Positions 55,601-64,000 of a stretch of 64,000 nt of DNA are shown here, piece by piece. The notes beneath the pieces were generated by a model. That model was not told the origin of the DNA, searched no databases, and saw nothing but the letters and a program-made list of their open reading frames with translations. Origin of the DNA: Candolleomyces eurysporus (lineage: Eukaryota; Basidiomycota; Agaricomycetes; Agaricales; Psathyrellaceae); assembly GCA_027579435.1 (NCBI GenBank), contig JANBPK010000782.1, forward strand, positions 43,766 through 107,765. The letters are read 5' to 3'. How positions within the stretch are numbered: the first letter of the stretch is position 1; each line of letters starts with the position of its first letter. The translations under genes were made by a program, and so were the position numbers.

Positions 55601-56609
55601 CCTTGATACGTACTTGCAACATATGTGGGTCTTCAAGTCAAAGACGGCAGGGTCGGCGAAGACAACGATCAGCGCGCTTACCAACATTTTCAACAACTTT
55701 GTTGCGAGCGAGTGTTTCATGACGGACAGGGGGTCACATTTCGACAACGAAGATGTATTGCAATATTGTAAGGGGTGGGGTACAGAGAGAGAGGTGGTAG
55801 CGGCATATTCGCCGTGGATAAACGGGCTGGTGGAGGGAGGCAACAAGATCTTGTTGCATGTGCTGAAGAGATTGTGCGCGCCGGAATTAGGGGAGGACGA
55901 GTGCGAAGCGATGGAGAGGGAGAACATACCAAGGGAATGGCCAAAGCGTTTGGAGGAGGCGGTAAGGAAGGTGAACCAGCGGATATTGCCGGCATTGGGG
56001 TTCAGTCCGAAGGAGTTGTTGTTGGGGATGGTGGTGAACACGAGAAGGACACCGGTGGAGGTCAGCAGAGTGGAAGAGGTGAGGGAGGAAGAGGTTGCTC
56101 AACAGATGGCGTACATGGCGCAGCAGCGACTAGACGGGTATGCGGCGATGGTGAAGAACGCGGTAAAATGCAAGGAGGCGTTCGACAGGCGAGTGTTAGC
56201 GAGGAAGCCTGGGGAGGTGGTGTTCAAGCCAGGACAGCTGGTGCAGGTGTATCGGAGCGATTTGGACATGACGTTCAAGTGCGATAGGAAGTTGTTGCCA
56301 AAATGGTCGGTTCCGAGAAGGGTGGTGGGACGAATTGTGAATTTGTATGAGCTGGAGACGGTAGGGGGAGAGAGGATAGAAGGGAGATTCAGCGCTAGGA
56401 GGTTGAGGGAGTTCATACCGAGGAGAGGTACGAGGCTCAAAGAGGAACAAAGAGCGAGATTGGCGGAGGGCGAGAGGAAAGAGAAAGGAAGGAAGGAGGA
56501 GGAGAGGAAGAGGGTAGAGGAAGAGAGAAGGGAGCTGGAGGAGGCGAGTGATGCGGGAGAAGCCGGGAGCGGGTCGGAGGCAGAGTCGAGTGAGGAAGAT
56601 TCAGAGTAG
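52638..56609 (+). CDS. pol: Ty3/gypsy Pol: protease, RT, RNase H, integrase
   Basis: One long frame, open in the -1 phase from before the gag stop except for an N at 52978 that adds a base. The protease region reads SWDEGALAGIM where D-S/T-G-A is usual. Reverse transcriptase: FDFAAGFYAV, PFRLKNAPARF, and FVDD (54111-54122) at the catalytic position. RNase H: TTDGCADAFGVVLAQ, YKSFLLEFAALK, ETDCQALRDIL (D-E-D). Integrase: an HHCC-like zinc domain (H..GGH..., CGVC), then a complete D,D,E set in VGDYLSM, TDRGSHFDN and GLVEGGNK. The tail is a highly charged Lys/Arg/Glu coil ending EAESSEEDSE. No stop interrupts about 1220 codons, so the element may still be competent. Confidence 0.93.
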
Positions 56610-56646
56610 GGGTGGAAGGATAGAGCGCCGGGATGGCGCTGCTTTC

Positions 56647-56658
56647 GAGGGGGGAGCA
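56647..56658 (+). other. Polypurine tract
   Basis: gaggggggagca lies directly before the 3' LTR, the position of the plus-strand primer in LTR retrotransposons. Confidence 0.8.
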
Positions 56659-56884
56659 TGGAGTGGGGTGGCCCACTCCAGAGAAGAGAGAAAGAGGAGA
56701 GGAAGTCGCCGGAGCGGAGTAGATTCCGGGGCCGAGGGTTTAGTTTCGATGCTTTGTAAGCTTTTTTGGAGGGGCGCGTTGCGCCAGTCAGGGTTGGACC
56801 AATCCATTCGTGTTTTCTCGCAGTTCAAAGCTCTCGTCGTCGTCGTCTCACAGCCGTGGTGTGGTTGTCCTCTCGACTAGTCCA
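56659..56884 (+). repeat. 3' LTR (226 bp)
   Basis: Matches 44976-45201 with four differences. Two are CpG changes (cgtcgcg to cgttgcg, and tctcgcag to tctcacag), one is A/G after the T run, and one is C/G near the end. It is followed by CCGG, the right copy of the target duplication (56885-56888). Confidence 0.93.
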
Positions 56885-56888
56885 CCGG

Positions 56889-57893
56889 ACATCACCAAGA
56901 GGCTTAAAAGACCTCAGCAAACAGCTATCCAGAGCGGTTCACCTCTTGTGTTTGTGTTAGTTCAATCATTGTCATTGAAAACACATAGAATAAAAGACGC
57001 ACGGAAATTTCCTCTCCCAGAGCGTCTTGCCAAGCAATACTCGTACAGGGTACTTCCAGCCTTTTGGTCTCTACAGCTCCCCACAGGCACCAATTGAACG
57101 ATCCCTTAAAATGTCCACTCTGCCAGTGATCATTTTACCCCTTGCATCGATCAACTGAACAATTTTGACGCTCAGTAAAGCGCCGAGCATGATGACCAAG
57201 ACCCATGTGTTAAAAACCCCAAACACATAGTGTCTTGGTCTCCACCGATAGCCTATGTTGACGGTAGTGTAGGCCCTCAGAGACCAACAGTTATCTATAA
57301 TTGTTGTCAAGGTCTCTTCAAAGTCAAAAGCGCATCTTGCGATCACTCACAGGTAAGCTCCACATCTATCAAGAGGATATCTATCCAGCCAAAAAGGGGG
57401 ACAAATTGCGACGGTCCAAATGCGCTCAAAGAATTTCAGACGAATCAGGGAAGAAAAAGGCAGAGTAGAATCTGGAATAAACTTACCTCAGTAGATGGTG
57501 CAGAACAGTTCCGCTCAGAATAACAAATCCTGGTATGGAGTAAAAGCATATTTCATGGGCCAAAGTGAAACTTCCTGCCACAAGAATGGATCTCAAGCAG
57601 AACAGGCGCAGCGACTGGCTGAAAAGAATGGATGGTATAGATATTGATGGTTTGGCAGGAGGAACGGGATCAATGACTGCATCTTCCTCTGAGCAACTTT
57701 GGGATGCGTCAGATAGCGGGGAAAGCATGGAGGCAATATGGAGGGATGCACTGTTTTTGAACCTTGTTTTATATGTCGTGCACAGCCTTCTCACCTCCGA
57801 AGGCTGTTGAGATAAGCGCTGGCATATGCAAGAGGCAGTGCTTGTCATACACATGCTTTCATCAATCAGAGGTTCGCAAATTCTGCAAAGCAC
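56889..57893 (-). pseudogene. 5' part of the split membrane protein gene
   Basis: Minus-strand continuation of the gene at 43606-44975. Immediately right of the insertion the frame reads LLSLLV then MSG.., forming with the left side one hydrophobic helix (junction LLVMSGIAVFGIFAIVL). Upstream pieces are about 57346-57080 with NTWVLVIMLGALLSVKIVQL and about 57893-57490 with a Ser/Pro-rich N-terminal region followed by FTLAHEICFYSIPGFVILS. These fit the family architecture of a Ser/Pro-rich start and several helices before the extracellular part. The junction is well supported; assignment of the two upstream pieces to the same gene is reasonable but less certain, and the start codon is not fixed. 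Confidence 0.6.
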
Positions 57894-59337
57894 ATATTTT
57901 CCCTTGGATTTCTGGCTTTGAAGTCAATAAAAAGTGTTTCTAGAGGGGATAAACTTGAAATATTAACTTTTTTGCAGAACATTCTGTCCCCTTTCAGCAG
58001 GAGGTTTTCGGGCTTTTGTCACACATGCCAGGCGTGTCGGAAACTAGAATAAATGATTGTAACTCCCAATTTTGGACTCATTAATTCCCAGGTTCTCGTT
58101 GCTCCACTGTCACCTGTGACATATACAAACCTCTGGTCGATGATAGTCCGGATTGTTGCCGCTGTACTGCTGTCAAGGACCATCTATGAAAAGATCATGT
58201 GACTATTTCCTTATAAGGAAATAAATGTAGCTTCCAAATTATTTTGAGAGGTCGTATCACTGACAAAACCTGGACTTTGGTGTCCAGAAATTTGTGCCAC
58301 CTTCAGTTAGTTCAAATGAAACTGATTACAGGGTCTTGTTTTCAGGTGCAGCAATCCACCAACAATCTTGAATGGTGAAGCTGTTGATAGGGACCATTCT
58401 ATGGATTTTGTGGCTACAGCCAGAACTCCAGTGACAAACACTGCAAGAAGGGAGTGGTTCAGCAGCCATAACATAGTGCAGCAATGTGACAGACCAGTGA
58501 TTGATTTCAAAGTGTGGCTCCAATCTCCCAACATCATCAGCATCACAATTTACTGGTGCTCTCGTATACTTTGAATGCTGACCACCTTGACACAAATAGT
58601 ACCATGATACCTGGGGACAAGGAAAGCTCCCCAGTCAAATTCACTAAGGCTAGCTTTTGGAACGATTGTTTAATATCTGAAAATATTGTATGCTCCTAGA
58701 GAAAGTAGCTCAATTACAGTTTGCCAAAAAAGTAGCTTGAGTTCAACTCTGTGGAATAGAGTACCAAGAATGAGATTAAGTTCAGCCCATGCAAGGCCTG
58801 TGATGTGCAGGTCATGTTCTAAGGCACAAAACACAACAAGACAAAGAATCTAACTCTAACACCAACACAGACACAAAACAAACACACCAAGTATCTTCTG
58901 AAGATAAGAGGCAGGCAAAGGGTATAGTGAAAAGCTCTAAGTCTAGCTGGACTAAGGCTTTGGAATGTAAACTTAGCAATCACAAGTTTGAACGGGGAGC
59001 TAAGGCTCAACCAGGTTTGATGTTATTGCTTCAGAAGCTAAACTTCAGAGACAACAAACTCAACGATAAACAGATTTGACTTCAGAAGTGAGAACACAGT
59101 CTCAATGCGATATAACTTGGACACACAATGAGGACACAGCCTCCAAACAACTTCTGAACTTAACCATGCAAAAGATAAGAGAAAGGCTCTTGTAGATTCG
59201 GTGGGTAACATGGACCTGGATGCAAAATACAACACTAGCTACCCACTATGTAGATTCAGCTACTTAGAATCCAAGATTAAATACTGTAAATAAGTTTGGC
59301 AAACACATCCAAGGCAAACAGAGATATAAACACATTG
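57894..59337. other. AT-rich region, probable transposon debris
   Basis: No intact gene. A plus-strand frame near 58830-59070 is open and hydrophilic (SSKSSWTKALECKLSNHKFE), and minus-strand frames at 58307-58595 have no motif. The copia reverse transcriptase relic ends abruptly at about 59338, so a further insertion or deletion boundary must lie there. Confidence 0.4.
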
Positions 59338-59453
59338 TCATAACCTGATCAGGCAATACCATTTGAAAGCAGCCTGTTTCAGTCCATACAGAGCAACACA
59401 GAGTTTCAGGACCAGTTTAGGATTGGCCTCGGGATAACCAGGTACTTGGCAGT
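59338..59453 (-). pseudogene. Copia reverse transcriptase, displaced downstream piece
   Basis: Encodes CQVPGYPEANPKLVLKLCVA followed by LYGLKQAAFKWY, the block that in Ty1/copia reverse transcriptases follows 'F.HG.+.E.IY...P.G'. It continues the frame that breaks off at IYC near 60707 in the main copia reading frame. The two pieces are separated by a 1247-base insertion and join exactly if one GGCAGT copy is removed. Coding similarity stops at about 59340, so the rest of the enzyme and RNase H are missing. Confidence 0.8.
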
Positions 59454-60700
59454 GAAGAGATTGAGACAGTGAGACCACCAAAACACCAACACACCACACA
59501 ACCCAACTAAATAAGTCGAGCTGCGTGAGATCCTTGAGTCGATGCCTTGCATTGTAGTTGAGCCGCACGAAATCAAGTGCGAGTTGTGGGGGTAGTAGTG
59601 AGTATTAAGAATTGGTTAGATTCTTCTCTGCTAAAACCGGGGGGGTTTAAAGTGTATAACACTTTACAACTCAGGTATCTTTGTCTTTTCCTTAGTGAAA
59701 TATCACGCCGCGCGAGATAAAGTCACAAATCTAGTCGATTGCAAATGCAAAGTAACACAAAATAAAACAGCAGTAACTCTCTGAAGAAAAACTATGACTA
59801 TGAGAGTCCATTATACATATACTATCTGGAGCCGTGCGATCACCGGAGCTTGGTAAATAGGTGTACATGAGATTTATAAATAAAAGAGTCCAGGTCCCAG
59901 CTAGATAGAGAGAGAAAGAGATACAAAGAGGGTATCAGATATGCCAAGGTGCTGCGGCACCACTCCTGCATGTGCGCCGTGACTATTAATAGATGCCTTT
60001 TGCCTTTTCTGGTTGCCGAATGACATGCCAAAGTTGATTGAGGGTGGTCGACATACGGTTATACTGACTGCTGCCTTAGGTTGCTCCTTGCTCAAGCCGC
60101 GTGAGGAGTCGGACCTCCATCAATTGAGTAGTGTTGTCTTGGCAAATCCCTTGTGACTGCTCTCCAGGTATTTCTTTCCGTAATTGACCTTTCAGAGTAT
60201 TTCGAGCCCCCTTGTCGTGCTGCGCCAGCCATCATGCCGTCTGATGCACCGGAACCTTGCCACGCATCTCTTTATATGCTTAGGGACTTGTCCCCACTGC
60301 TCTAGCACTGAATATACTTGATTGATGTGAGGCCGCACGAAAGGTAAGGTACCATAAGTGCCTAGGACACCTTCCCTTCTGCCTAGTAGTGAAACCAGAT
60401 TGTTCTGCTGCCGGGTAGGCCATTCAGTCTCAAGTGGCGCCATCCGGCTAACATACTAAACCCTAATCTCTGGTATATGGCGGCGCACCTCTAAGTCGGC
60501 AGTCCTCAAGTAGACTCCAACCCTCGTGAACCCAAGAGTAGTGTACTCCTTCATTATCTTTCGCACCGTGCGAGTTGTCTTAATACTGGAGGGTTTCATA
60601 GTATAGAGATTAGATCAGACATGACTGTGTATTGAATTATGAACGGTTATTCAATAAAATGGTATTTATTTTGCGAAAAAGCAAACATGGTTGTATCAGC
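59454..60700. mobile_element. 1.25-kb repeat inserted in the copia RT
   Basis: Flanked by GGCAGT at 59448-59453 and 60701-60706, a probable 6-bp target duplication, and located exactly where the copia frame is interrupted. About 500 bases at its right end recur in inverted orientation at 63500-64000. No protein is encoded that I can recognise. The right end contains an ATTGAAT/ATTCAAT hairpin. Neither LTR-like TG..CA ends nor clear terminal inverted repeats were found, so its class is unknown. Confidence 0.75.
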
Positions 60701-60706
60701 GGCAGT

Positions 60707-62456
60707 ATATAGGGCTGTGTATCTTTGAATGGGTGAACGGCTGCTTGATGTCAAAGGTATAGAGCAAGTGGTCCCATTTTGCTGATATCAAGCAAACTGC
60801 ATTCATCCCTTCTTTGGTAGGCGTTGGCATGTGAGTGTGGTTGTAGTCTTCAGGATGTTGGGAGAAACCTTGTGCAACTAAACAAGCTTTCACCCCCTTA
60901 ATTGTCCCATCCACATTATACTTGATGTCAAATACCCATTTCAGACCAATCAGGCTCTGTCCCTCTGGCCGATCCACTGCCTGAAAGGTGCCTCTTGCAC
61001 TCAGTTTCGCCATTTCATCATCCATCGCTTCCTTCCATCGGGGCCAGTCAGGTTGAGCCATCACTTCCTTCAGCGAGTTTGGCGGCTTGTTGAGGTCAAC
61101 CGAGGCCAGCATCACCAGATCCCAATTGTCCATAATCCATTCATCCATATTCTGAAATGTAGCTCCATCCGAAATCGAAGAGGGAATTTTGTCAGGATCA
61201 TCAAAGATACGCATGTGGCCCACCATGCACATATACGCCAGATAATCATTGTCCAAATGCTGCTCAACACCCTCATCATCCACAAAGGTTTGGTTTGCAC
61301 ACCTGCCTGCACTATCCACCATCAACACCTTCAACTCCTCATTCAATACCGCCATTGATGCACATTCACCAGTGCCAACAGTAGGGGACATTCCACCTTC
61401 CGGATCCACTTCTACTGACGCTGTAGGTTCAACTGACTCTACAAAACCCCTACGCACCCCCAACAGTTCCTCATAATGCCAATCCACTGTACCGTGACGC
61501 AATACATCCTCCACCACATACAACGCAAACCAGTCATTGCCCATTAGACAACTGGACTCATCCACCTCACTACTATCCTCCACACCCACAATCAGAGCCA
61601 CACCCCCATCACCTGACGCATCCGATCGCAAATCTCTCAACCTCTCAGAGCGCCATACTCCACCAGCCACAGGAGAATCCACAAGACCACCCACCACCAC
61701 AGATGGCAAAGAACGCTTCGAGGCCAGACGACCAGGGTGCAGTTCATCAAATACGATATCATGCGAGAAGGTAAGACATCTGTCCACCCCCATGACCTTC
61801 CATCCCTTCCTGTCCACTTCGTATCCCAGAAAAATGCCTTCAAAACGATGACCATCCCCTTTTCGACACAACTCCAGAGGAATGAGTACGAAGCATCTGC
61901 AACCAAAGACCCGGATGGAGGATAGGTCCGGTTTCGCACCATACAGGGCCTCATAAGGCGTGACGCCCAAAGGTAGTGTAGAAGTCAGCAGACGATTCGC
62001 CAGATACTGGGCAACCTGGACTGCATAGCCATAGAAAGACTGGGGCAGCACAGTGTCAGCCATAAGTGATGCCGCCCTGTCTTGGATTGTCCTGATGAAC
62101 CGCTCGGCTTTTCCATTCTGCTGATGAGCATATCGCGCCATAACTTGATACGCAATACCCTCCACCCTGAAATAGTCCTCAAGGACACCCTTTGACAACT
62201 CTCCAGCACCATCTACCCGGACCTTAATCACTTTACATCCAACCTGCTGTTCAAGGCGGGCCGCAACGAAACAAAACATCCCATATGCTTTGTCCTTATG
62301 CTTCAGTAAGAAAGTCCAACCAAAGTTTGTGGCGTTGTCAAGGAAAATGATGAAGAACCGAGTACCCTGAGTACGCACAGTGAACAGTCCACATATGTCA
62401 ATATGAATGAGCTTGCCTGGGACCACGTAGCAAAGACCCTTGTGCATGGACGACAA
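60707..62456 (-). pseudogene. Copia Pol: integrase and start of RT
   Basis: Open frame of about 580 codons from MSSMHKGLCYVVPGKLIHID. Integrase catalytic acids are visible: IDICGLF (first Asp), VRVDGAGELSKG (second Asp) and QNGKAERFIRTI (Glu). Then come the YGAKPDLSSIRVFGCRCFV and FEGIFLGY blocks typical of the copia integrase tail, an acidic linker, and the reverse transcriptase start WKEAMDDEMAKL, GLKWVFDIKYNVDG, KACLVAQGFSQHPEDYN and LLYTFDIKQPF. The frame ends at IYC where the 1.25-kb repeat is inserted. Upstream in the same frame are TGA codons at about 62467 and 62540, so the polyprotein is broken at both ends. Confidence 0.9.
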
Positions 62457-62459
62457 TTG

Positions 62460-63110
62460 TTGTAGTCAACCTTTGATGCATGCAACGCACTTGAAGCCTT
62501 CCAGCGACCCCACAAAATCCACACCATAATCCAACCCTCACTGGAGCACTGACTTTGTCGAGTCAATACTCGGATGGCCAAAATGACGGTGCCAAAGCAC
62601 CATGTCTGCAGGAGGTGGTACGAAAACCGATGGCAGAACCTCGTCATCAGCACCTTGAGAGACCAAAAGCGACATCAGTGCTCCTGACACCAAAGGATCA
62701 GTCAAAGCAAAGTTGCATATCATGTAGGTGAGGTGATTCCACCTTGGCAGGACAAGTTAACCAGTGGGCTGTACCCCTGGCACATGCTTCCAACATACAG
62801 TGCGACCCTGGGTGAAAATTATCCTCCAACCAATAACGTCGGCCAGTTGGCCAGTCGCCCAACCGAGAAAAGGTTGATAGGGCAAGTGGGGGCATAGAGG
62901 CAATCTTCCAAAACCACAAGACATGTTGTCCCATCAGACAACCTGATAGGGAAACAGACAGTCCCAATCCCTTCCACCAGCAAGGGTTTCAAATTCGCCA
63001 TGCCCACCTACAAGGTAGTCTCCCTTTACAGATGGAGCCACTTGCACGTGTTCACAATGTGTTGAGAGCATCCCAAGTCCAGGACGGCGTTGTATGACAA
63101 ACAAGTTGAT
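62460..63110 (-). pseudogene. Copia protease and GAG-pre-integrase segment
   Basis: The protease start reads AVLDLGCSQHIVNTC; the active-site triad Asp-Ser-Gly expected here is Asp-Leu-Gly (codon 63074-63076), a TCG to TTG change. Further on, VEGIGTVCFPIRLSDGTTCL and DCLYAPTCPINLFSVGRLA are the normal end of the copia protease. Then WHRHFGHPSIDSTKSVLQ and CVACIKG give the zinc-binding H..H..C..C of the GAG-pre-integrase domain. Several stops and a frame change between 63.0 and 62.46 kb show decay. Confidence 0.75.
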
Positions 63111-63196
63111 GGCAAGCGTGGCGACGTCGACACAACCGTGGACAGAAGGGCGGTTAACGTGTACTCCAAAGCGTCACCAGAGTTGTAGCAGGCAAA

Positions 63197-63499
63197 TCAA
63201 CCCATGTATTCGTTGTCCTCCTCTGCTACAACATTTGTGTGATTACTCATGTCCTGAAATGAATTGTCCAGTTGAACACTTCCCAGACCTGCCGCCAGCA
63301 CTTCAAAATCATCCTCACAGGACAGAACAACATCATCATCTTCCACCGCTAAAACACCATCTCCTCCTCCAGCAAGAAATTCTTTATTTGTGAGCAGTGG
63401 TCCACGGCACAAGCAATCCCCTCCTTTCTCTGTACATTGAGCTGCCGTGTGTCCAACAATACCACAAGTGTGGCACACCATCCCTCTGTGTCGTCTGCC
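63197..63499 (-). pseudogene. Copia Gag C-terminal part with zinc knuckle
   Basis: Encodes CHTCGIVGHTAAQC, a CCHC zinc knuckle, then an acidic tail (VAEEDNEYMG). The frame is open across the border with the repeat at 63500, but the residues upstream (IYSRKSEHGRITG) come from the repeat, not from Gag. The capsid part is missing from the window. Confidence 0.75.
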
Positions 63500-64000
63500 G
63501 GTGATACGACCGTGTTCGCTTTTTCGCGAATAAATACCCATTTTATTGAATATCGTTCACAATTCAATTAACGGTCGTGTCTATTTAATCTCTACACTAC
63601 GAAACCCTTCCAGTATTGAGATAACTCGCGCGGTGCGAAGGATAACTAAAGAGTACACTACTCTTGGGTTCACGAGAGTTGGAGTCTACTCGAGGACTGC
63701 TAACTTAGAGGCGCGCCCGCCATATACCCGAGATTAGGGATTAGTAAGCCAGCCGGTTGGCGCCGCTTCAGATTAAACGGCCTACCCTGCAGCTGAAAGA
63801 CCCAGTTTCATTACTAAAGCAAGAGAGATATTTTCCTAGGCACTAAAGGAACCTAAACTCTCGCGCGGCCTCACATTAATCGAGTACATTCAGTGCTAGA
63901 GCAGTGGGACGAGTCCCTAAGCACATAAAGAGATGCGCGGCTAGGTTTCGGCACATCAGACGGCATGATGGCTGGCGCGGCACGAGAAANNGAGCTCAAA
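63500..64000. mobile_element. Second, inverted copy of the 1.25-kb repeat (partial)
   Basis: Reverse complement of about 60190-60700, clearly alignable throughout (for example the words ggcatgatggctgg, agtgctagagcagtggg and ttcacgag). It runs off the window end. It is also directly adjacent to CTGCC/GGCAG in the host element, as is the other copy. Confidence 0.85.

Larger units (their letters stand above)
44976..56884 (+). mobile_element. Ty3/gypsy LTR retrotransposon, 11.9 kb, with nested insertion
   Basis: Bounded by 226-bp LTRs (TGGAGT..AGTCCA) and a CCGG target duplication. It encodes gag (51510-52637) and a polyprotein with protease, reverse transcriptase, RNase H and integrase (to 56609), with a purine tract before the 3' LTR. 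Integrase follows RNase H, which is the Ty3/gypsy order. About 5.8 kb between the 5' LTR leader and gag is foreign (DNA-transposon-like). Without it the element would be about 6.1 kb, a normal size. The LTRs differ at four of 226 positions, so integration is fairly recent. It sits inside a host gene on the opposite strand. Confidence 0.9.
60701..63499 (-). mobile_element. Ty1/copia element, decayed internal region
   Basis: Minus-strand order of domains: zinc knuckle of gag (63.45 kb), protease (63.1-62.8 kb), GAG-pre-integrase with HHCC (62.6-62.45 kb), integrase, variable linker, and the beginning of reverse transcriptase (to 60707). Integrase precedes reverse transcriptase, which defines copia. 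Both ends are cut by copies of the same repeat, 59454-60700 and 63500 onward. No LTR belonging to this element was found in the window. Confidence 0.85.

Noticed and set aside
51644..56659. Long minus-strand open frames opposite gag-pol (for example 51644-52192 and 56099-56659).
   Set aside because: They are by-products of the purine-rich coding strand; they are Ser/Pro-rich, have no domain, and oppose an intact Pol.
60190..64000. Copia fragment bounded by long inverted repeats, as in a composite transposon.
   Set aside because: The left copy has its own target duplication and splits the reverse transcriptase, whose frame resumes at 59453 outside it. Two independent insertions explain the pattern better than one composite unit.

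Overview
The window is fungal nuclear DNA, almost certainly from an Agaricomycete (mushroom-forming basidiomycete). Genes are cut by many short GT..AG introns of about 45-80 bases, and the protein families fit: a NACHT-WD40 STAND protein with a helical N-terminal domain, DUF6533-type seven-helix proteins, a microsomal P450, lineage-specific multi-pass membrane proteins, Ty3/gypsy chromoviral and Ty1/copia elements. Scattered Ns (dense at 4.2-7.0 kb) mark it as draft sequence, so some frame breaks may be base-calling errors. I cannot name the species.

Layout. 1-3253 is one copy of a block that recurs at 16720-19963; it holds a chromoviral integrase relic and a multi-pass membrane protein gene (intact-looking in copy 1, truncated and frameshifted in copy 2). 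Between the copies lie N-rich sequence with unrecognised gene fragments (4.4-10.1 kb), a six-exon NLR-like gene (10.5-14.8 kb), and transposon relics including a chromodomain (14.8-17.5 kb). 20.7-21.4 kb holds a small spliced zinc-finger-like gene. 23.1-30.1 kb holds a large membrane protein gene, broken, with a partial paralogue. 25.9-27.4 and 35.1-36.9 kb are a second, older non-coding duplication. 30.9-34.6 kb has two minus-strand genes, one Crinkler-like. 37-43.3 kb is the most ordinary stretch: a DUF6533 protein, a mitochondrial-type DnaJ protein with a microexon, and a complete P450 diverging from it.

43.6-57.9 kb is the centrepiece, a three-level nest. A host membrane protein gene on the minus strand is split at a CCGG site by an 11.9-kb Ty3/gypsy element (226-bp LTRs at 44976-45201 and 56659-56884, four differences). 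Between its 5' LTR and gag, that element carries about 5.8 kb of DNA-transposon-like sequence with a transposase-like gene and a convergent GRF-like zinc-finger gene. Joining the host sequence across the insertion restores an open frame through a membrane helix. 58.7-64 kb is a decayed Ty1/copia element split by a 1.25-kb repeat with a 6-bp target duplication; a second, inverted copy of the repeat starts at 63.5 kb and leaves the window.

Several inactivating changes in different elements are C-to-T type at CpG (Arg to TGA, catalytic Ser to Leu), and two of the four LTR differences are CpG transitions, which suggests methylation-driven decay of repeats. No RNA genes, CRISPR arrays or prokaryotic features were found.
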